The notes under the pieces: model-generated | Databases searched by the model: none | The model's input: the letters and a program-made list of their open reading frames with translations, nothing else | Told to the model about the DNA's origin: nothing | Translations under genes and position numbers: made by a program | NCBI GenBank assembly: GCA_963969365.1 | Contig: OZ017747.1 | Span: forward strand, 1,178,001 to 1,242,000 | Origin: Asterochloris sp. CNOR1 | Taxonomy: Eukaryota > Chlorophyta > Trebouxiophyceae > Trebouxiales > Trebouxiaceae | Reading direction: 5' to 3' | Length of the DNA stretch: 64,000 bases | In this document: positions 27,002 to 40,000 of the stretch, piece by piece | Numbering within the stretch: position 1 is the stretch's first letter | Layout of the letters: every line of letters starts with the position of its first letter

Positions 27002-30000
27002 ATGCCTGCAGACGTGAGAGATCGAGGTGCCAGGCCCAGAAGCAGAAGCAGGGAGAAGCGCAGACTCAGCCCACCCAGGGAGCGCGAGAGGGACAGGGAC
27101 TTCAAGAGACCACGCAGGTATTTGCTGGTGACTGCTTTTCAGCCTTTTGGAGTACAATTGGGGCCGCCTGGCGCAGTCTACAGGCTGGTGCACATCACAG
27201 AAAGACACCGTCTCAACCTGCGCGTCCCCTGTGCAGATCCCGCAGCAGGAGCAGGGATCGAAGGGACAGGGACCGCGCCCAAGCAGGGCCCAAGTCCCTG
27301 GACTTTGCTGCCCGCCAGGCAGCACGTGGCGATGGTGCCATGGAGGACAGGCCGCGGGATGGGCACCCCAGGGATGGCCGCAACATGCGTGCTGATAGGG
27401 ACAGAGACTTGCGCCCCTCTGACAGCACGCGCAGCGACCGGGGCCCCGGCGACAGCTTCCGGCACCGCGATCGGGAGGACCGTGGCCAGGGCCGGCCTGG
27501 CGAGGGGGACCCTGCCGCCAGGGCCAATGGGGCCAACAGCAGGCCCATTGCAGCCGGCAATGGGGCTGGCCTGGGCGTGCCCATGGTGCAGGGGGGCGCC
27601 GAGCTGCCAGCAGCCCCCAAGAAGGACCCCCTCTCGCTGGACGAGCTGCTCAAGAAGAAGCAGGAGGAGCAGGCTGCAAGTGCCAAGGTGCGCTGGCTGG
27701 CAGCCATGCTTCTTGGCTCAATTGGGCATAGGGCTGAGCACTGCATGGGCCTGCTGTGGCTGCCAGTACTTTGACAAGGACTGGGGCATGCAGCAGTCTG
27801 CAGTGCCGGCCAGCAAATCCAGACTAAGCTCCTGCTGGCAGCAGTGTGCCTCCTGTAGCCGCCGGCACCAGCTGTTGCATGCATCAGGAGATGAGTATGC
27901 CTGTACTGCCTGTGTGAAAGCGCCCCTGGTGCCGTCAAGGGAGGCCTCGTGCCCTGCTCTGACCCCTGCGATGATCCTGTTGTGCACTGTGTGGCTGCAG
28001 CCCAAGTTCTTGACCAAAAAGGAGCGGGAGGAGCTGGCACTGAAGCGCCGGGAGGAGGAGGCTGCCCTCCAGCGCGCAAAGTGAGCCAATGGCTGCCTCA
28101 AGAATCTTCTGAACACCTGCATCAGCTCTCAAGTGCACCTGCCCTGCGCCACCACAGCCAGATGTGCAGCTCATTGAGCAGCTAGCATGGGAAGGGGGCA
28201 TCCCTTTGTGACGGCCACATTTTGCTACATCATGCCACATTGGTGGTATGTCAGGCACCAGCCTGCGTCAAAGCTTCAGGGTGCCTGCAGCCTGCGCTGC
28301 TCCACCAGAGCTATGACAGGGCTGCGTTGTCGCTAGCCTGGCCCCAAGCTCAGATGCAACTCTGCTGCACAAGGCAGCCCTGCCCAGCGCAGCGTCTGCC
28401 AGACCCCAGACACGGCTCTGGCTCTGAGGCCAGTCTGTTGCTGCTGCTGCAGGCAGGCTGAGCTGGCCAAGGGTCATGAGACCTACCTGAGCACAGCGCG
28501 GCAGGCAGGGCCTGCTGAGAACGGGAGGCGGCATGAGGACCCCCGGCAACGCTTTGACAGGGGTCCTGACCGCAGGAGGGACCGCAGGGACAGGGAGCCG
28601 CAGGATCCCCGGGAGCGGGGCGAGCGTGAACTGGTGAGCTGTTCTCGCGTGCTGGGGTGATCACCACAAAAGCTTCCGCAGAAGGGCCCCGCTGTGAGCT
28701 GCCCCCTGCAGCTTTGCCGCTGCAATGGTCCTGCACAGTGCTGCAGTCTCCAGGCAGGGAGGATCATGTCACAAGGAGACGCCTCCTGACCCTGCATTGC
28801 CATGTTCACTTTTGTGCGGCTACAATCTGGCCCAGCCGCTGCTGTGCTGGTGCTCTTCTCACATCAATGATGTCATTGTGCTCTGCCTCCTTCCTGTGCA
28901 GTGGCTGCCATGCATCTGTCATTTCTCACGCCGTGCAAGGGCACAAATGACAGTCACATCATGCACGTGCTTAAGGACACTGTTAGCCTGATTTCGGTTG
29001 CTGTCTGCTAGTGCCTACAGGAGCATGACTGATACATGTCCTCAACAGCAGGGCTGCAGCCTCAGCTGCTGTGGCTTCAGGAGAGCGACTGTGAAATACT
29101 GTGGCACACCTTGCCCAGACCTTCCTATGTTTTTGCCTGCAGGAGCGCGAGCGTCAGCTGCAAGCGGAGTTGATCAAGAAGCAGTATCTGGGCGGGGACA
29201 AGCAGAAGAAGAAAATGCTGAAACCATCTGAGAAGTTCAAGTTCAACTTTGACTGGGAGGCGCAGGACGACACCTCCCAGGATGCAAACCCCTTGTACAA
29301 GATGACCCATGAAGCCTCTTTGCTGTTTGGACGGGGCATGCGCGCTGGCATGGACCGTCGGGAGCAGATGAAGGTGACTCTGACAACTGTCAGCCCTGCA
29401 CACTCCAGTTCTGCAAGGATCGCTGGGACCAAGTGAAGCTGAGCAGCCAGCTTGAACAATTTGGGGCTGGTTACCACCAGTTCTGCTGTTCTGCATTGAC
29501 CGCCAGGAGCGGTCAAAGGTAGGTCAGCCTCGTCATTCTATTCAGGGCCATTGGTCACAATTAGGAGGGAGAGCTGTAAGCAGATAGGGTGTGAACTTGT
29601 GGCACCCTGCTTGAGGCAGAGGTACACCAGGGCTGCTGTACTGCGGCCTGCATGGACAACCAGGGGCCAGTCTGGCAGTCACCGCTGAGCTGTGCATACC
29701 TTGCCTGCAAGCTGGCAACCCACCAATGGGTCAGCTTCACTGCTCATGCCTGCCTCTGCTGGAGGCCGCAGCATCTGCTCAGCACGAGGCGAGGGCCAAG
29801 GTGCTTCCCCTTGTGCGTATGCAATGCTGCAGGGCTCTGGCCTTGTAGGTGGCAGCTCCCTGCTGAGCTTCGACTGCAGACCTTTTGATAGCAGGGCTGC
29901 CCTGTCTTGAGTGTATGCAGTGCTGCAGGGCTCGGCAAACCTCTGTAGGCGGCAGCTATTACCCCAGGTGTCCTGATGGCAGAGACGCTTCGCCATGCCT

Positions 30001-33000
30001 GCAAGCAGCGCTGCAGAGAGTCTGCTTTGCCCAAGCTGAGCTGTTAACTGCAGGCAGCAGCCTCAGCCCAGCAGGACCTGATGGCCAAGATGCGCCAGCA
30101 CACAGGCGTGGCTGAGACCCAGGAGGACCGCGACCGCGACAAGGAGCGCACCCGCATGGCGGACAAGTTTGAGGACATGGTCAAGGACCGCCACTGGAGC
30201 GAGAAGGGCCGTGATCTCATGACTGAGCGAGACTGGCGCATCTTCCGGGAGGACTTCAATATTGCCTACAGGCAAGCTGGCTGCAGGGATGTCAGGGATG
30301 AGCCCAACAGCGGCAACTGCTGCACAGTGTGGAGCAGGCAGTGAGGACCCTCCGGTCCTGCCTTGAGCGGTCGGGGGCGCTGCAGACGGCAGGTCTGCAG
30401 CAGGAGAGTTGCAAGACTGACGCCCCTGCATGTCTGCTACAGGGGCAATCATGTCACTCTGCCAATCAGAAACTGGACCGAGTCGGGGCTGCCTGACCCT
30501 CTGCTCAAGGCTGTGGAGAAGATGGGTTACAAAACCCCCTCGCCCATCCAGATGGCAGCCATCCCCCTGGGCCTGCAGCAGCGGGACGTCATTGGTATTG
30601 CGGAGACAGGTGTGCTGGGGGTTGCCGCATTGTGCTGCTCTGTTCAGAGGGCAGCCCATGCTGCTTGTAGGTCGCTGCAGTCTCAGAAGCCTGCTTCTGC
30701 ACAGGCAGCCCTGCTTCTGTGATCTGCCCCCTGTGTATACGGCTGCCAGCTCTGGCTCGATGCGCACCACGTTGATTCAGAATGCTCCACCTCAGGCAGC
30801 CCTCACCTGTATGACCTGCCAAGACCGCAGCCTCTGCAATGCATAGTCTGGTCAAGTCGTTGAGCTTGTGCATCGCACTGCTGCTCATGCAAGTCTGCTG
30901 CCGTCACGCTGCTCATGCCAGTCCAGCTTGTCAAGCCTTTGCCCATTGCAGGGTCTGGCAAGACTGCTGCCTTCACGCTGCCCATGCTGGTCTACATCAT
31001 GGGCCTGCCCAAGATGACAGAGGAGGTAGCCATGGACGGACCCTATGCTGTAGTCATGGCGCCCACGCGCGAACTGGCACAACAGATCGAGGAGGAGGCT
31101 GTGAAAATGGCTTCCTTCACTGACTTCCGGTGCGCATGCTACAGGCTGGGTGTATCCTGCTGGGGAAGATTCTGCTGGGGTTGACCCTGCATGCCTGGCG
31201 GGCTGGTGGGTATGCCCTGTGCGCTGCAGGCTGCCTGTGCCAGACTTGAAAACTCGCGAGAGGCTTGGCAATGCATGCTCCCCCTTCGTCATCTCTGTTG
31301 CTGCAAGCAGGTGGCCAGCGGCACTGCTGAATGATGTTGCCTGCTGTGTCTGTCTTTCTCCCCCGCATGCTCAGGCATTCCCACCTCCCTGGATGCCAAC
31401 TCAGGCTGAGGGGCACCTGTGCTGCTGCTGCATGATGCGTATGTTGTGGTGGGCAGTTCACTGAGGTGCAGGGCTTCATTTGTCATGGCACTCAACAGGC
31501 TGCACTGCGGAAGGATGTTGCCTCTAGAGAGCAGGCAGTCTGCATGCTTACGCCTTGGCACCTCTCTGAATGCTTACATGGTAGGCTGAGAGGCTGTTGT
31601 GTTGCCACTGCAGGATGGTGTCTGTTGTCGGTGGGCAGCCTATCGAGGAGCAGGGCTTCAAACTGCGCAAGGGCTGCGAGATTGTGATCGCCACGCCTGG
31701 CCGTCTGGGAGACTGCCTGGAGAAAGCCTATGCCGTGTTGAACCAGTGCAACTATGTGGTGCTAGACGAGGCAGATCGCATGATCGACCTGGGCTTTGAG
31801 CCCCAGGTGCGCTGCTGTCTGCAATGAGGCCCATGCTGCTGTCCTGGTCTGGCAGGTCCTGGGGTCTGAGCTCAGGTCTGCTGGTGTCTGCAGACCTCCT
31901 TCCTCATGGCCTGTGGCAATTTGACATAGCTGTCATGTTACCAGATAACCGCATGGCTTGCCCCAGGCGTCACCCGCTCTGCGGCACCTGTCACTAGCTT
32001 GCTGTTCAGCATCCTGACACCTTACTTGGGTCATTGCCACCAGGTTGCTGGCACAGCAGCCTCTTGGTTGCCACGAGAGCGCTGCACAGTGGGGACTCAC
32101 CTGCCTATGGGTGCAGGTCGGCACTTGACCTGCCCGCACATGACCTGAACCCACATGAGGTGACCCCATCCGGGACAGCTCAAAAATGTGCAGCAGCTTC
32201 ACAGCTTTTGGGTCTGGCTGCAGGTCATGCAAGTGTTGGACGCAATGCCCTCCTCAAACCTGAAGCCTGAGGATGATGAAGCCAAGCTGGAGGCAGACCG
32301 CAAGTACCGAACGACCTACATGTTTTCAGCCACCATGCCCCCCACAGTGGAGAGGCTGGCCAAGAAGTACCTGCGCCGCCCCGTGACCATCACCATCGGC
32401 TCTGCTGGCAGGGCCACCGACAATGTGACCCAGCGGGTCATGCTCATCAAGGTGGGACAGGGGGCCAGCAAGGCGCCTTACCAGCAAAGACGCCTGCAAG
32501 ATCCCTGCAAGTTGCCCTCTCTCAGCACGTCCTTGCTATTGCTGCACTTCAGCGTTCAGAGGCCCTTGCTGTACCCGCTTGCACGTACATGTAGCCATGG
32601 CTCGCCTGCGCGCAAGGCGCTGCAGTCCCATGCCTATTCAGTGGCAAGGGGGCACGTGACTGTGGATGATTTTCTGCCAGCACGACAAGAAACAGCAGCA
32701 CTGTATGGTTAGGCGCTGGCACTGTCAGCACAGCTCTGCATGACAACAGACGCAGTGTAAACTTGGGTATCCATCGCCCAGCCATCCACACATTGCAAGC
32801 ATTACGCTCAGGCTGACTCTCTGCCACGTGTGCCCTGCAGGAGAACGAGAAGCCACGCATGCTGGACAGCGAGCTGTCCCACCTCTCCGACGATCGCAAG
32901 GTCATCGTCTTTGTCAACACCAAGCGTCAGTGCGACGCCGTGCAGCGCCACCTGGAGCCCCAGGGCTACAACTGCGCCGTGCTGCACGGTGGCAAGGACC

Positions 33001-33856
33001 AGAACCAGCGCGAGGCCAGCCTGCTAGGCTTCAGGGAGGGGCGCTACAATGTCCTCATTGCCACAGATGTTGCAGGTGAGCAATAGCTCTGCAATTCATT
33101 CGCTAAGAATGGCACCAAGGAAGCAAGCACTTGTATTATGGGCAATAGCCAGGCTGCACAGAGGGCCCCAAAGTGTCTGCAAGGCAGGGAAGCACATACA
33201 GCCAGGGCATCCGGTCTGCACCTAGTGCTGCTGCATTGCTGCTGGCATCTGGGGTGCTGCTGATCAGCTTTGCACTATTCCTGTGGCCATCGGCTGCTCG
33301 GTTGAGCAGCTGTCAAATTGCTCCTGGCTGCAGGGCTTTTGCATGGCAGGCATTTGTCTCGTGCATCAAAATGGTCCGTGTCTACCTCTAAGCAAGGCAC
33401 ATCCATTGCACCAGCCTTTGCCATTCACATGGATTATGCCATGCAGGGCGTGGAATTGATGTGCCAGATGTGGCCATGGTGCTCAATTATGACATGCCCC
33501 TGGGAGTGGAGGCATACACACATCGCATTGGGCGAACTGGACGTGCCGGCAAGAAGGGCGTGGCCTCCACATTCCTCACGCTTGGAGTAAGTTTGGCCAG
33601 TGGTGCATGCCACAAAGTGCTGTGCTCAGCAAAGGCATTGCCTTGGATGCCAGTCCGCATGATCGCGAGGGGTTCCATGCTGACCTCTAACGCCTGTCTG
33701 CAGGATCAAGAGGTTTTCTATGACCTCAAGAAGTTGCTGGAGGACTGCAAAGCGCCTGTTCCGCCTGAACTTGCCCGGCATGAGGCTTCCAAGGTTAAGC
33801 CTGGCTCTTTGGAAGCTCAGGGCAGGAAACCCCAGACCATGTATGCAAAGAAGTGA
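27002..33856 (+). CDS. PRP28: Pre-mRNA splicing DEAD-box RNA helicase PRP28/DDX23
   Basis: Exons: 27002-27117, 27237-27687, 28001-28080, 28453-28633, 29143-29373, (29507-29518), 30054-30271, 30443-30609, 30952-31129, 31614-31806, 32224-32451, 32841-33075, 33447-33586 and 33704-33856. All join in phase. The N-terminus is an RS-like domain rich in [12 protein letters not shown] and DRDRD runs. It is followed by the PRP28 signatures [33 protein letters not shown] and [16 protein letters not shown]. Helicase motifs are complete: Q motif (GYKTPSPIQ), [58 protein letters not shown] and [14 protein letters not shown]28 displaces U1 from the 5' splice site during spliceosome activation in the nucleus. 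Length and order match DDX23. The ATG at 27002 is the first in frame. The intron at 30272 is GC-AG. The 12-base exon at 29507-29518 (ERSK) is tentative. Confidence 0.96.
29817..29958 (+). repeat. Imperfect tandem duplication inside a PRP28 intron
   Basis: A block around 29817-29860 (gcaatgctgcagggctc, then ggtggcagct) recurs at 29914-29958 (gcagtgctgcagggctc, then ggcggcagct). Both lie in the intron before the exon at 30054. Confidence 0.75.
30889..30924 (+). repeat. Intronic copy of the PRP28 Walker A exon
   Basis: These 36 bases match 30958-30993, which encode [12 protein letters not shown] at the start of the next exon, with six mismatches by eye. The copy lies in the intron 69 bp upstream of the true exon segment and is out of frame or stop-interrupted. 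Confidence 0.85.
31400..31483 (+). repeat. Intronic copy of a PRP28 intron/exon junction
   Basis: The copy parallels 31580-31668, which covers the acceptor and the exon start [17 protein letters not shown]. Shared blocks include ggtgggcag and gcagggcttca; the acceptor cag is cat in the copy. It lies 180 bp upstream of the true exon. Confidence 0.8.
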
Positions 33857-34022
33857 GTCTCTGACCCCTGTGAAACATTTGCAGATTTTCAACACCCTGC
33901 TGAGGTCTTCAATCAGTTTGACCAGAGTCTCCGCAGTCAAAGGTGGATTTCTTACTGATTAAGAGGCTGTGATGCGGACTGGAGCCTAGCAGTGGCATTA
34001 CCGAAGCACCTGCGCGTTCGGC

Positions 34023-37000
34023 ATGGCCCCTTCCACCAGAAAACGACAATCTGAGGGCCACAAGGGGCAACGCAGCATAAGCTCCTTCTTTGCTGCAAAG
34101 CAACCATCTCCTGCGGCTTCAGCAGGGCAGCCAGGCCCAGATCAGCCCTGCCCCAAGCGCCAGCGCACCACAGATGGTGATCAGCCGCATGTCACGCAGC
34201 AGCGCAACCTAACACCTCCAGTGCAGGCCGCTCCAAAGGCGGCGCCTATCTCAGTTACAGCAGACGCCGCACCAGCTTCTGACAGGAAAGCAAGCGAGGC
34301 AGAGCAACAGCAGGAGCCAGACCCAGCTGGGATCCCAGCCAGGCAGGACGCCAGGCATCAGCGATTCCAGAACAAGCTGGTCATTGGACGGGGCAATAGC
34401 AAAAGGGACGCAGCAGCGCCTGCTGATGTTGGCGCCGCCAAGCCCAAGTATACCCCTCTGGAGCTGCAGATTGTGGCTTTGAAGCGCAAGCACCCCAACG
34501 TGCTTCTGATTGTGGAGGTCGGGTGCGTCAGGGCGCCTATGGCTGCACACAGCCCTCTGGTCAACAAGCACCGTCTCTGTATGCACGTGCTTCTTCGTTG
34601 TACAGGGTTCCAGGTTGTTGGGTGTCTGGCACGGGGGCTTCTGTGAGTTTTGTGACCCTTGCCATGCAGGTATAAGTTTCGCTTCTTTGGCGAGGATGCA
34701 GAGATTGCAGCTCGAGAGTGCAACATTTTTGCATACCCAGGTGGGTCAGGCAGGCTGGTTGAGCTGAATGGTGGCGGTGCAGCCTCATCTGCATGGCATC
34801 TGCAGCTGGTGCCAGGAGCGTCAAGGGTTGATACAGCTCCTGGGTGACCTGCAGACCACAACTTTACAACTGCCAGCGTGCCAGTGCCGCGGCTGCATGT
34901 CTATGTAAGGCGGCTGGTGGAGGCAGGCTACAAGGTCAGCACAACCAGCTGAGAGCAGTCATGCATGCTAGGCACAGCTCCCTGTAGGCATATATGCCTT
35001 GTCACGCTAAATTCAGTAATTCAGCAGCAGCAGGCATGCTGGGGAGCTGGGCAGCTCTGCATAGAGCTGCATCACATTTGATGCTCGCCTGCAGGTGGGT
35101 GTTGTGCGCCAGATCGAAACTGCTGCAATCAAGAAGACAAGCGAGAACAGGAACACACCCTTCACGCGCGAGCTGACTGCAGTGTACACCAGAGCCACGC
35201 TTGAGGTGGGCTTGCTCTACAAAGGCAACAGCCAGCCCCTACAGGCCACCACTTTCCACTGCCGCCGCATTGGTGCTGCTGCCTGTCAGCTCTCACATTG
35301 AGCTGACTTTGCATTCCAGCATAAGGTGACGGCGCTGCAGTCTCACAAACCATCCGGGTCCATGCAAATGGACTGTATCACACAGGAGAGGTGCTGGTGC
35401 TGCAGGCTGGCGACAAGCAGGATGTTGGCGAGGGTGCCATCGCGGGGAGGGCAGATGCATGCTGGAGCAGCCAGGCCCTGAGCCACTACCTCATCTCCTG
35501 CATCGAGCAGCCGCTGGGCGGCAGGGCAGCCAGCGTCCCACAGGAGGCTGCTGATGGCGCTGGCCCCAAGGTTGATGTTGAGGTTGGGCTCGTTGCTGTG
35601 GAGACTTCCACCGGAGATGTCCTGTGGAGCCAGTTCAGGTGAGGCAGGCAGGCCTCATCAGGCAACTTAGGGCTGTGGCAGTCAACATGGGTTGGCTTGC
35701 TGGCATGTTGTGCCCTCTTTTCCTTGGCGTCGCTCCATGCTGCCCGCAGGCAGCTCTGTCTGGGCCTCATGCCTTGTGACCTGCCGCCCTCAGCACTCGC
35801 GGTCAACTGTCTGCCCACAGGGATGGCATGCTGCGGGGGGAGTTTGAGTCCCGCATCATGTTTGTCGCGCCCAGCGAGCTGCTGATCGCCCAGCCTGTGA
35901 GCAGCGCGTCCCAGAAGCTGCTGGGCAGCTATGCGCAGCAGAGCAGGGGCCTGAAGGCGGAGACTGTGCAGCGAGACAAGTATGACCAGGACGCAGCGCT
36001 CCAGGTGGTGCAGGACTTCTATGCAGGTGAGGTTACCAGCGATCTCCTGCCTGATGGCCTCATTGTGCAGGACTTGGAGGGCAGGTGATGCAGCTCATGC
36101 CAATATACCATGATATGAAGCTCAGGTGAGGCATGTGTCCCAGCACTGCCTGGCTGCTGTGGGTGGTATGTCTGACATAGGTGCTGGCAGCGTGCTGCCT
36201 GCTTGGCTGCTGGTGGTCGATTTATCATGTTTGCTGAGGCACCAACCCTGCCTGGGCAGCTTCTAGGGAAGGGTGCACGTTGTTTGCCGCTTGTACATTC
36301 GCATGTCATTACACAAGCAGCCAAATGTATGCGCAGGCACCGCTCTCCCAAGGCTCCCCTATGCTACTCAAGTGCTTTGCAATTGGCGGAGCAGCTGCCG
36401 ACTGGGATGCCTCACTCTTTGTTGCATCGATTCCTCGCTGCTCTCAGACTCAGGCGTGCTGTGCTGTGCAGGAGCAACTGAGGAGGCTGGCGCCCTGACC
36501 GCCGTGGAGCAGCTGCCCCCACTGGTACTGCAAGCCCTGGCACATGCGCTGGATTACTTGCAACCCTTGAAGATGGAGGGCGTGCTCCGTATGGGGGCCA
36601 CCTTCCGCCCATTCAACGAGGCTCATGAAATGTCCCTTTCACCCAATGCCCTGAGGTGAGGTGTCACCCTCTGCCTTGCCGGCCAGGCCTGCTGCCGTCA
36701 ACCTCACTCATGAATTGTCAGGCAGGGTGCAGTCCTTCCAGTGTGATTGCTGTAAACGTTGCCGACATTTGCTGCTGATGCTGGCCCGGGGCTGGACCTG
36801 TCACAGGATTTGACATTTTGCTCAGCTGCGGTGGCTCTGGTTGCCGTGCAGGCAGCTGGAGGTGCTGCGCAACAGCGAGGACGGCTCCGAGCGGGGCTCC
36901 CTGCTGTGGCTGCTCGACCACACCCTGACCGCCTTCGGCGGCCGCATGCTGCGCTCCTGGGTGGCCCACCCTCTCAGGTGAATCTGCACTTGTGCACCTC

Positions 37001-40000
37001 CTGCCAGCCCCACACCATTATCTCTGAAAGGACCTTTGGGCGCTGCTGCCCTGAATCTGACGCATAAATCTTCACAGGTGACAGGATCGACTCCAGCAAG
37101 CAGCTCCACACCTGCTGCTGTCTCTAGTGTTTGGGGCCTCTCAATCAGCCAACCCACTGAAGCTGCTTCGAGTAGTGTTTGCGGCTGCGGTCCCACTGCT
37201 CCCCATGCCTCCAATCCAAGACCATATGATTCAGGAGCGTGAAGAAAATTGAGGAGCGGCTGGACGCGGTGGAGGAGCTGCTGAACGTGGCAGGCGCCAT
37301 AGATGAGGATGGTACGTCCCTGCAGCCTGCACAGCTGGTTGTTGCATGCCTGCCAGCATGACCTGCAGCAGGCGCTGCGGTCTTGGTCATACAAGCCTTG
37401 CAGTCCTTCAGTTGGGCAGCAGGGCTGCAATGTATGACATGTGTCACAGAGCCTCATACTCCTCAATCTGATCACTGGATGCATGCAGCAAGGGCAGCTG
37501 GTGCCCGCATATCTGCGCTGCTGCCGCTTCACGTTTCCGACTCGCTGCATGGTGCAGGCCCTCCCAGCCCTCAGGCAGCTTGCCTCATTCACAAGCTGCC
37601 TGACATGCATCTGCCCCTGCTGACCCTGCCTGGCTGCATGGTGCAGGCCCAACCAGTCCCTTGGCAGCCCTGCCTCGTCTTCTGGCCAAGCTGCCTGACC
37701 TGGAGCGTGGCATCACGCGCATCCTGCACCGGACAGCCAACCCCGCTGAGTTTGTCACTGTCGTCACAAGCCTCAGCAAGATTGCTGCCCAGCTCGGACT
37801 GCAGGTCAGCCCTGATTCACTTTTGCTGCCTGGCAGATGAGAGCCGATATTGCAGCAGGCCAGCCCCAAGTGCATGCACCCCTAGGCAACGAGCTGTGTC
37901 ACCACCCCTTTTGTCAGCACTTTATCTGATTCACTTCCTGGGCCTGCAGATCAGCAGCTCTGATGCCAGCGCCAAGGTGGCAGCTTCCGGCACCACCTCC
38001 GCCTTGCTGCAGAGGCTGCTGCAGGCTGCTGCCTCCCCGCAGGTGGCCACAGCATCCCTGGAGATGCTTCAGGTCATTGACGACTCTGCTGCCCAGCTGA
38101 ACGACAAGATTGGGCTGTTTGCAAGCCCTGACAAATTCCAAGACGTGTTCAGGTGAGGCCCTGCAGGTGCACTGTAGGGCATGAGGTATCAGGGAAGCAG
38201 GGCTGCTACTGTCAAGGCTGCTGATGAGAGGATGCTGGGGGGCCTGTGCCCCAAGCAAGGACGCAGCCCTTGGCATGTGGTGGCAGCTGGCTGTTGCATG
38301 CTGGCCACAGGGGAGCAGGGATGGCACCTGGGGTGCAGGAGGACATGAGCAACACACAGGCAGACAGGCCAGCACGGGCAGCCTTGCTATGCAGGTGCAA
38401 AGAGGATGTCGCCAGTGCTGAGACGGACCTGCAAGACATCCTGAAGGACCTGCGGCGCCAGCTGCGCCTGCCGTCCCTGGAATACAAGACTGTGCAGAAC
38501 CAGGGGGAGTACTTGATAGAGGTGCCCACTGAGAGGACGGATGTGCCCAAGGTGTGCTGCAAGGCTGGCACTTGAACAATGTAGCCCCTTCGCAGGCCTC
38601 GTCAGTATGGCTGAGCAACATGTGAACATGCAGGGGTGGGAGAAGGTGTGCAGCACCAAGAAGTTCAACAGGTTTCACCCCCCCCAGGTCAAGGAGGCCC
38701 TGCAGGTGTGCGGCTGTACTAAGAACTTGTTGTGGCACTCCTTGGCTTTCAAGTGTGCTCCGCGCCCCCTGGGCGAGTGACAGGCTGATATGCACCCTTG
38801 TGCTGGGGTCCAGCCTCCCGTCTAGATTTCACATTCTACGGCATGCAGCCCTCATAGGCAGGTCTCTGATGTGATTGGCAAACATCAGTCAGCACCCCTT
38901 GCGCTGCAGGTGTTGGAGGTGGCCAAGGAGCACCTGACAGCTGCAGCAGACACAGCCTGGCTGGCCTTCCTGGCAGAGTTTGCCCAGCACTACATCCCCT
39001 TCAGGGCTGCAGTGCAGGCGCTGGGGGCGCTGGATGCCCTGCAGTCCCTGGCAGTGGTGGCTAACAACACTGGGTGGGCGGCCTACACCTGCCATCAAGG
39101 CTGCCTGGTGGCAGTCGGGCCGCCAAGGCCATGTGCAGCTTGCCTGGCATTGTACCGGTGGCTAGTCCCCGCACACACCCTGTTGCACACTCAAGCACCT
39201 GCTCTTGGTGGCCCATGCACACAGCCCACAGCGCGCTGGCTGACCCTGCCCTTGTCTCGCCTCACGCTGCATGCTGTGGTGGTGTAGCCAGCTCCACACA
39301 CTCTGCTGCGAGCCCATCTGCAAGGTGGTCGTGGCATAGCTTGCTCTGCTGCTGCTGCGGTTTGATGTGCACATCACGATCGACGCCAATGTCTCTGCTG
39401 CAGCTATGTGAGACCCCGCTTCATCTCTGAGGAGTCAGCCCCCTGCCTGCATATCACTGGGGGGCGCCATCCTGTACTGGACGCACTGATGGAGGGCACT
39501 GTGGTCCCCAATGACGCTGAGATGTCCCACGACGGGTCACGAGCCGTCATCATCACAGGTCCCAACATGGTGCGCACCCTTACAGATTGCCTGTGCTGCT
39601 GGGCAGTGTCTGCTTCTCCTTGCCGGGCTATGGTTTGCTGGCCCTCAGCGCCTTCATGCCATGCCATGCTTCCGTCAGCTTACCTGTCTTGCCACGAGGC
39701 ATGGCAAGCAGCACGTCTGAATGAGTCCCACCTCCTGCAGGGTGGGAAGTCGTGCTACCTACGGATGGTGGCGCTGATAGCCATCATGGCACAGGTGCAG
39801 TCTGCCATCCAGACCGTCGGGCCTGCCTCCACCTTCATGTAGCGCTGCGCTCAACTGGTGCTGCCCCTTCAGTGGTCTGTGCATGCTCACCGTCCAGCCT
39901 GCTCTCCACCTTTTGGGAGTCATGCCTTGTCTGCAGGTTGGATGCCTGGTGCCTGCCCAGTCAGCCACCCTGCACGTGCTGGACGCTGTCTTCACGCGCA

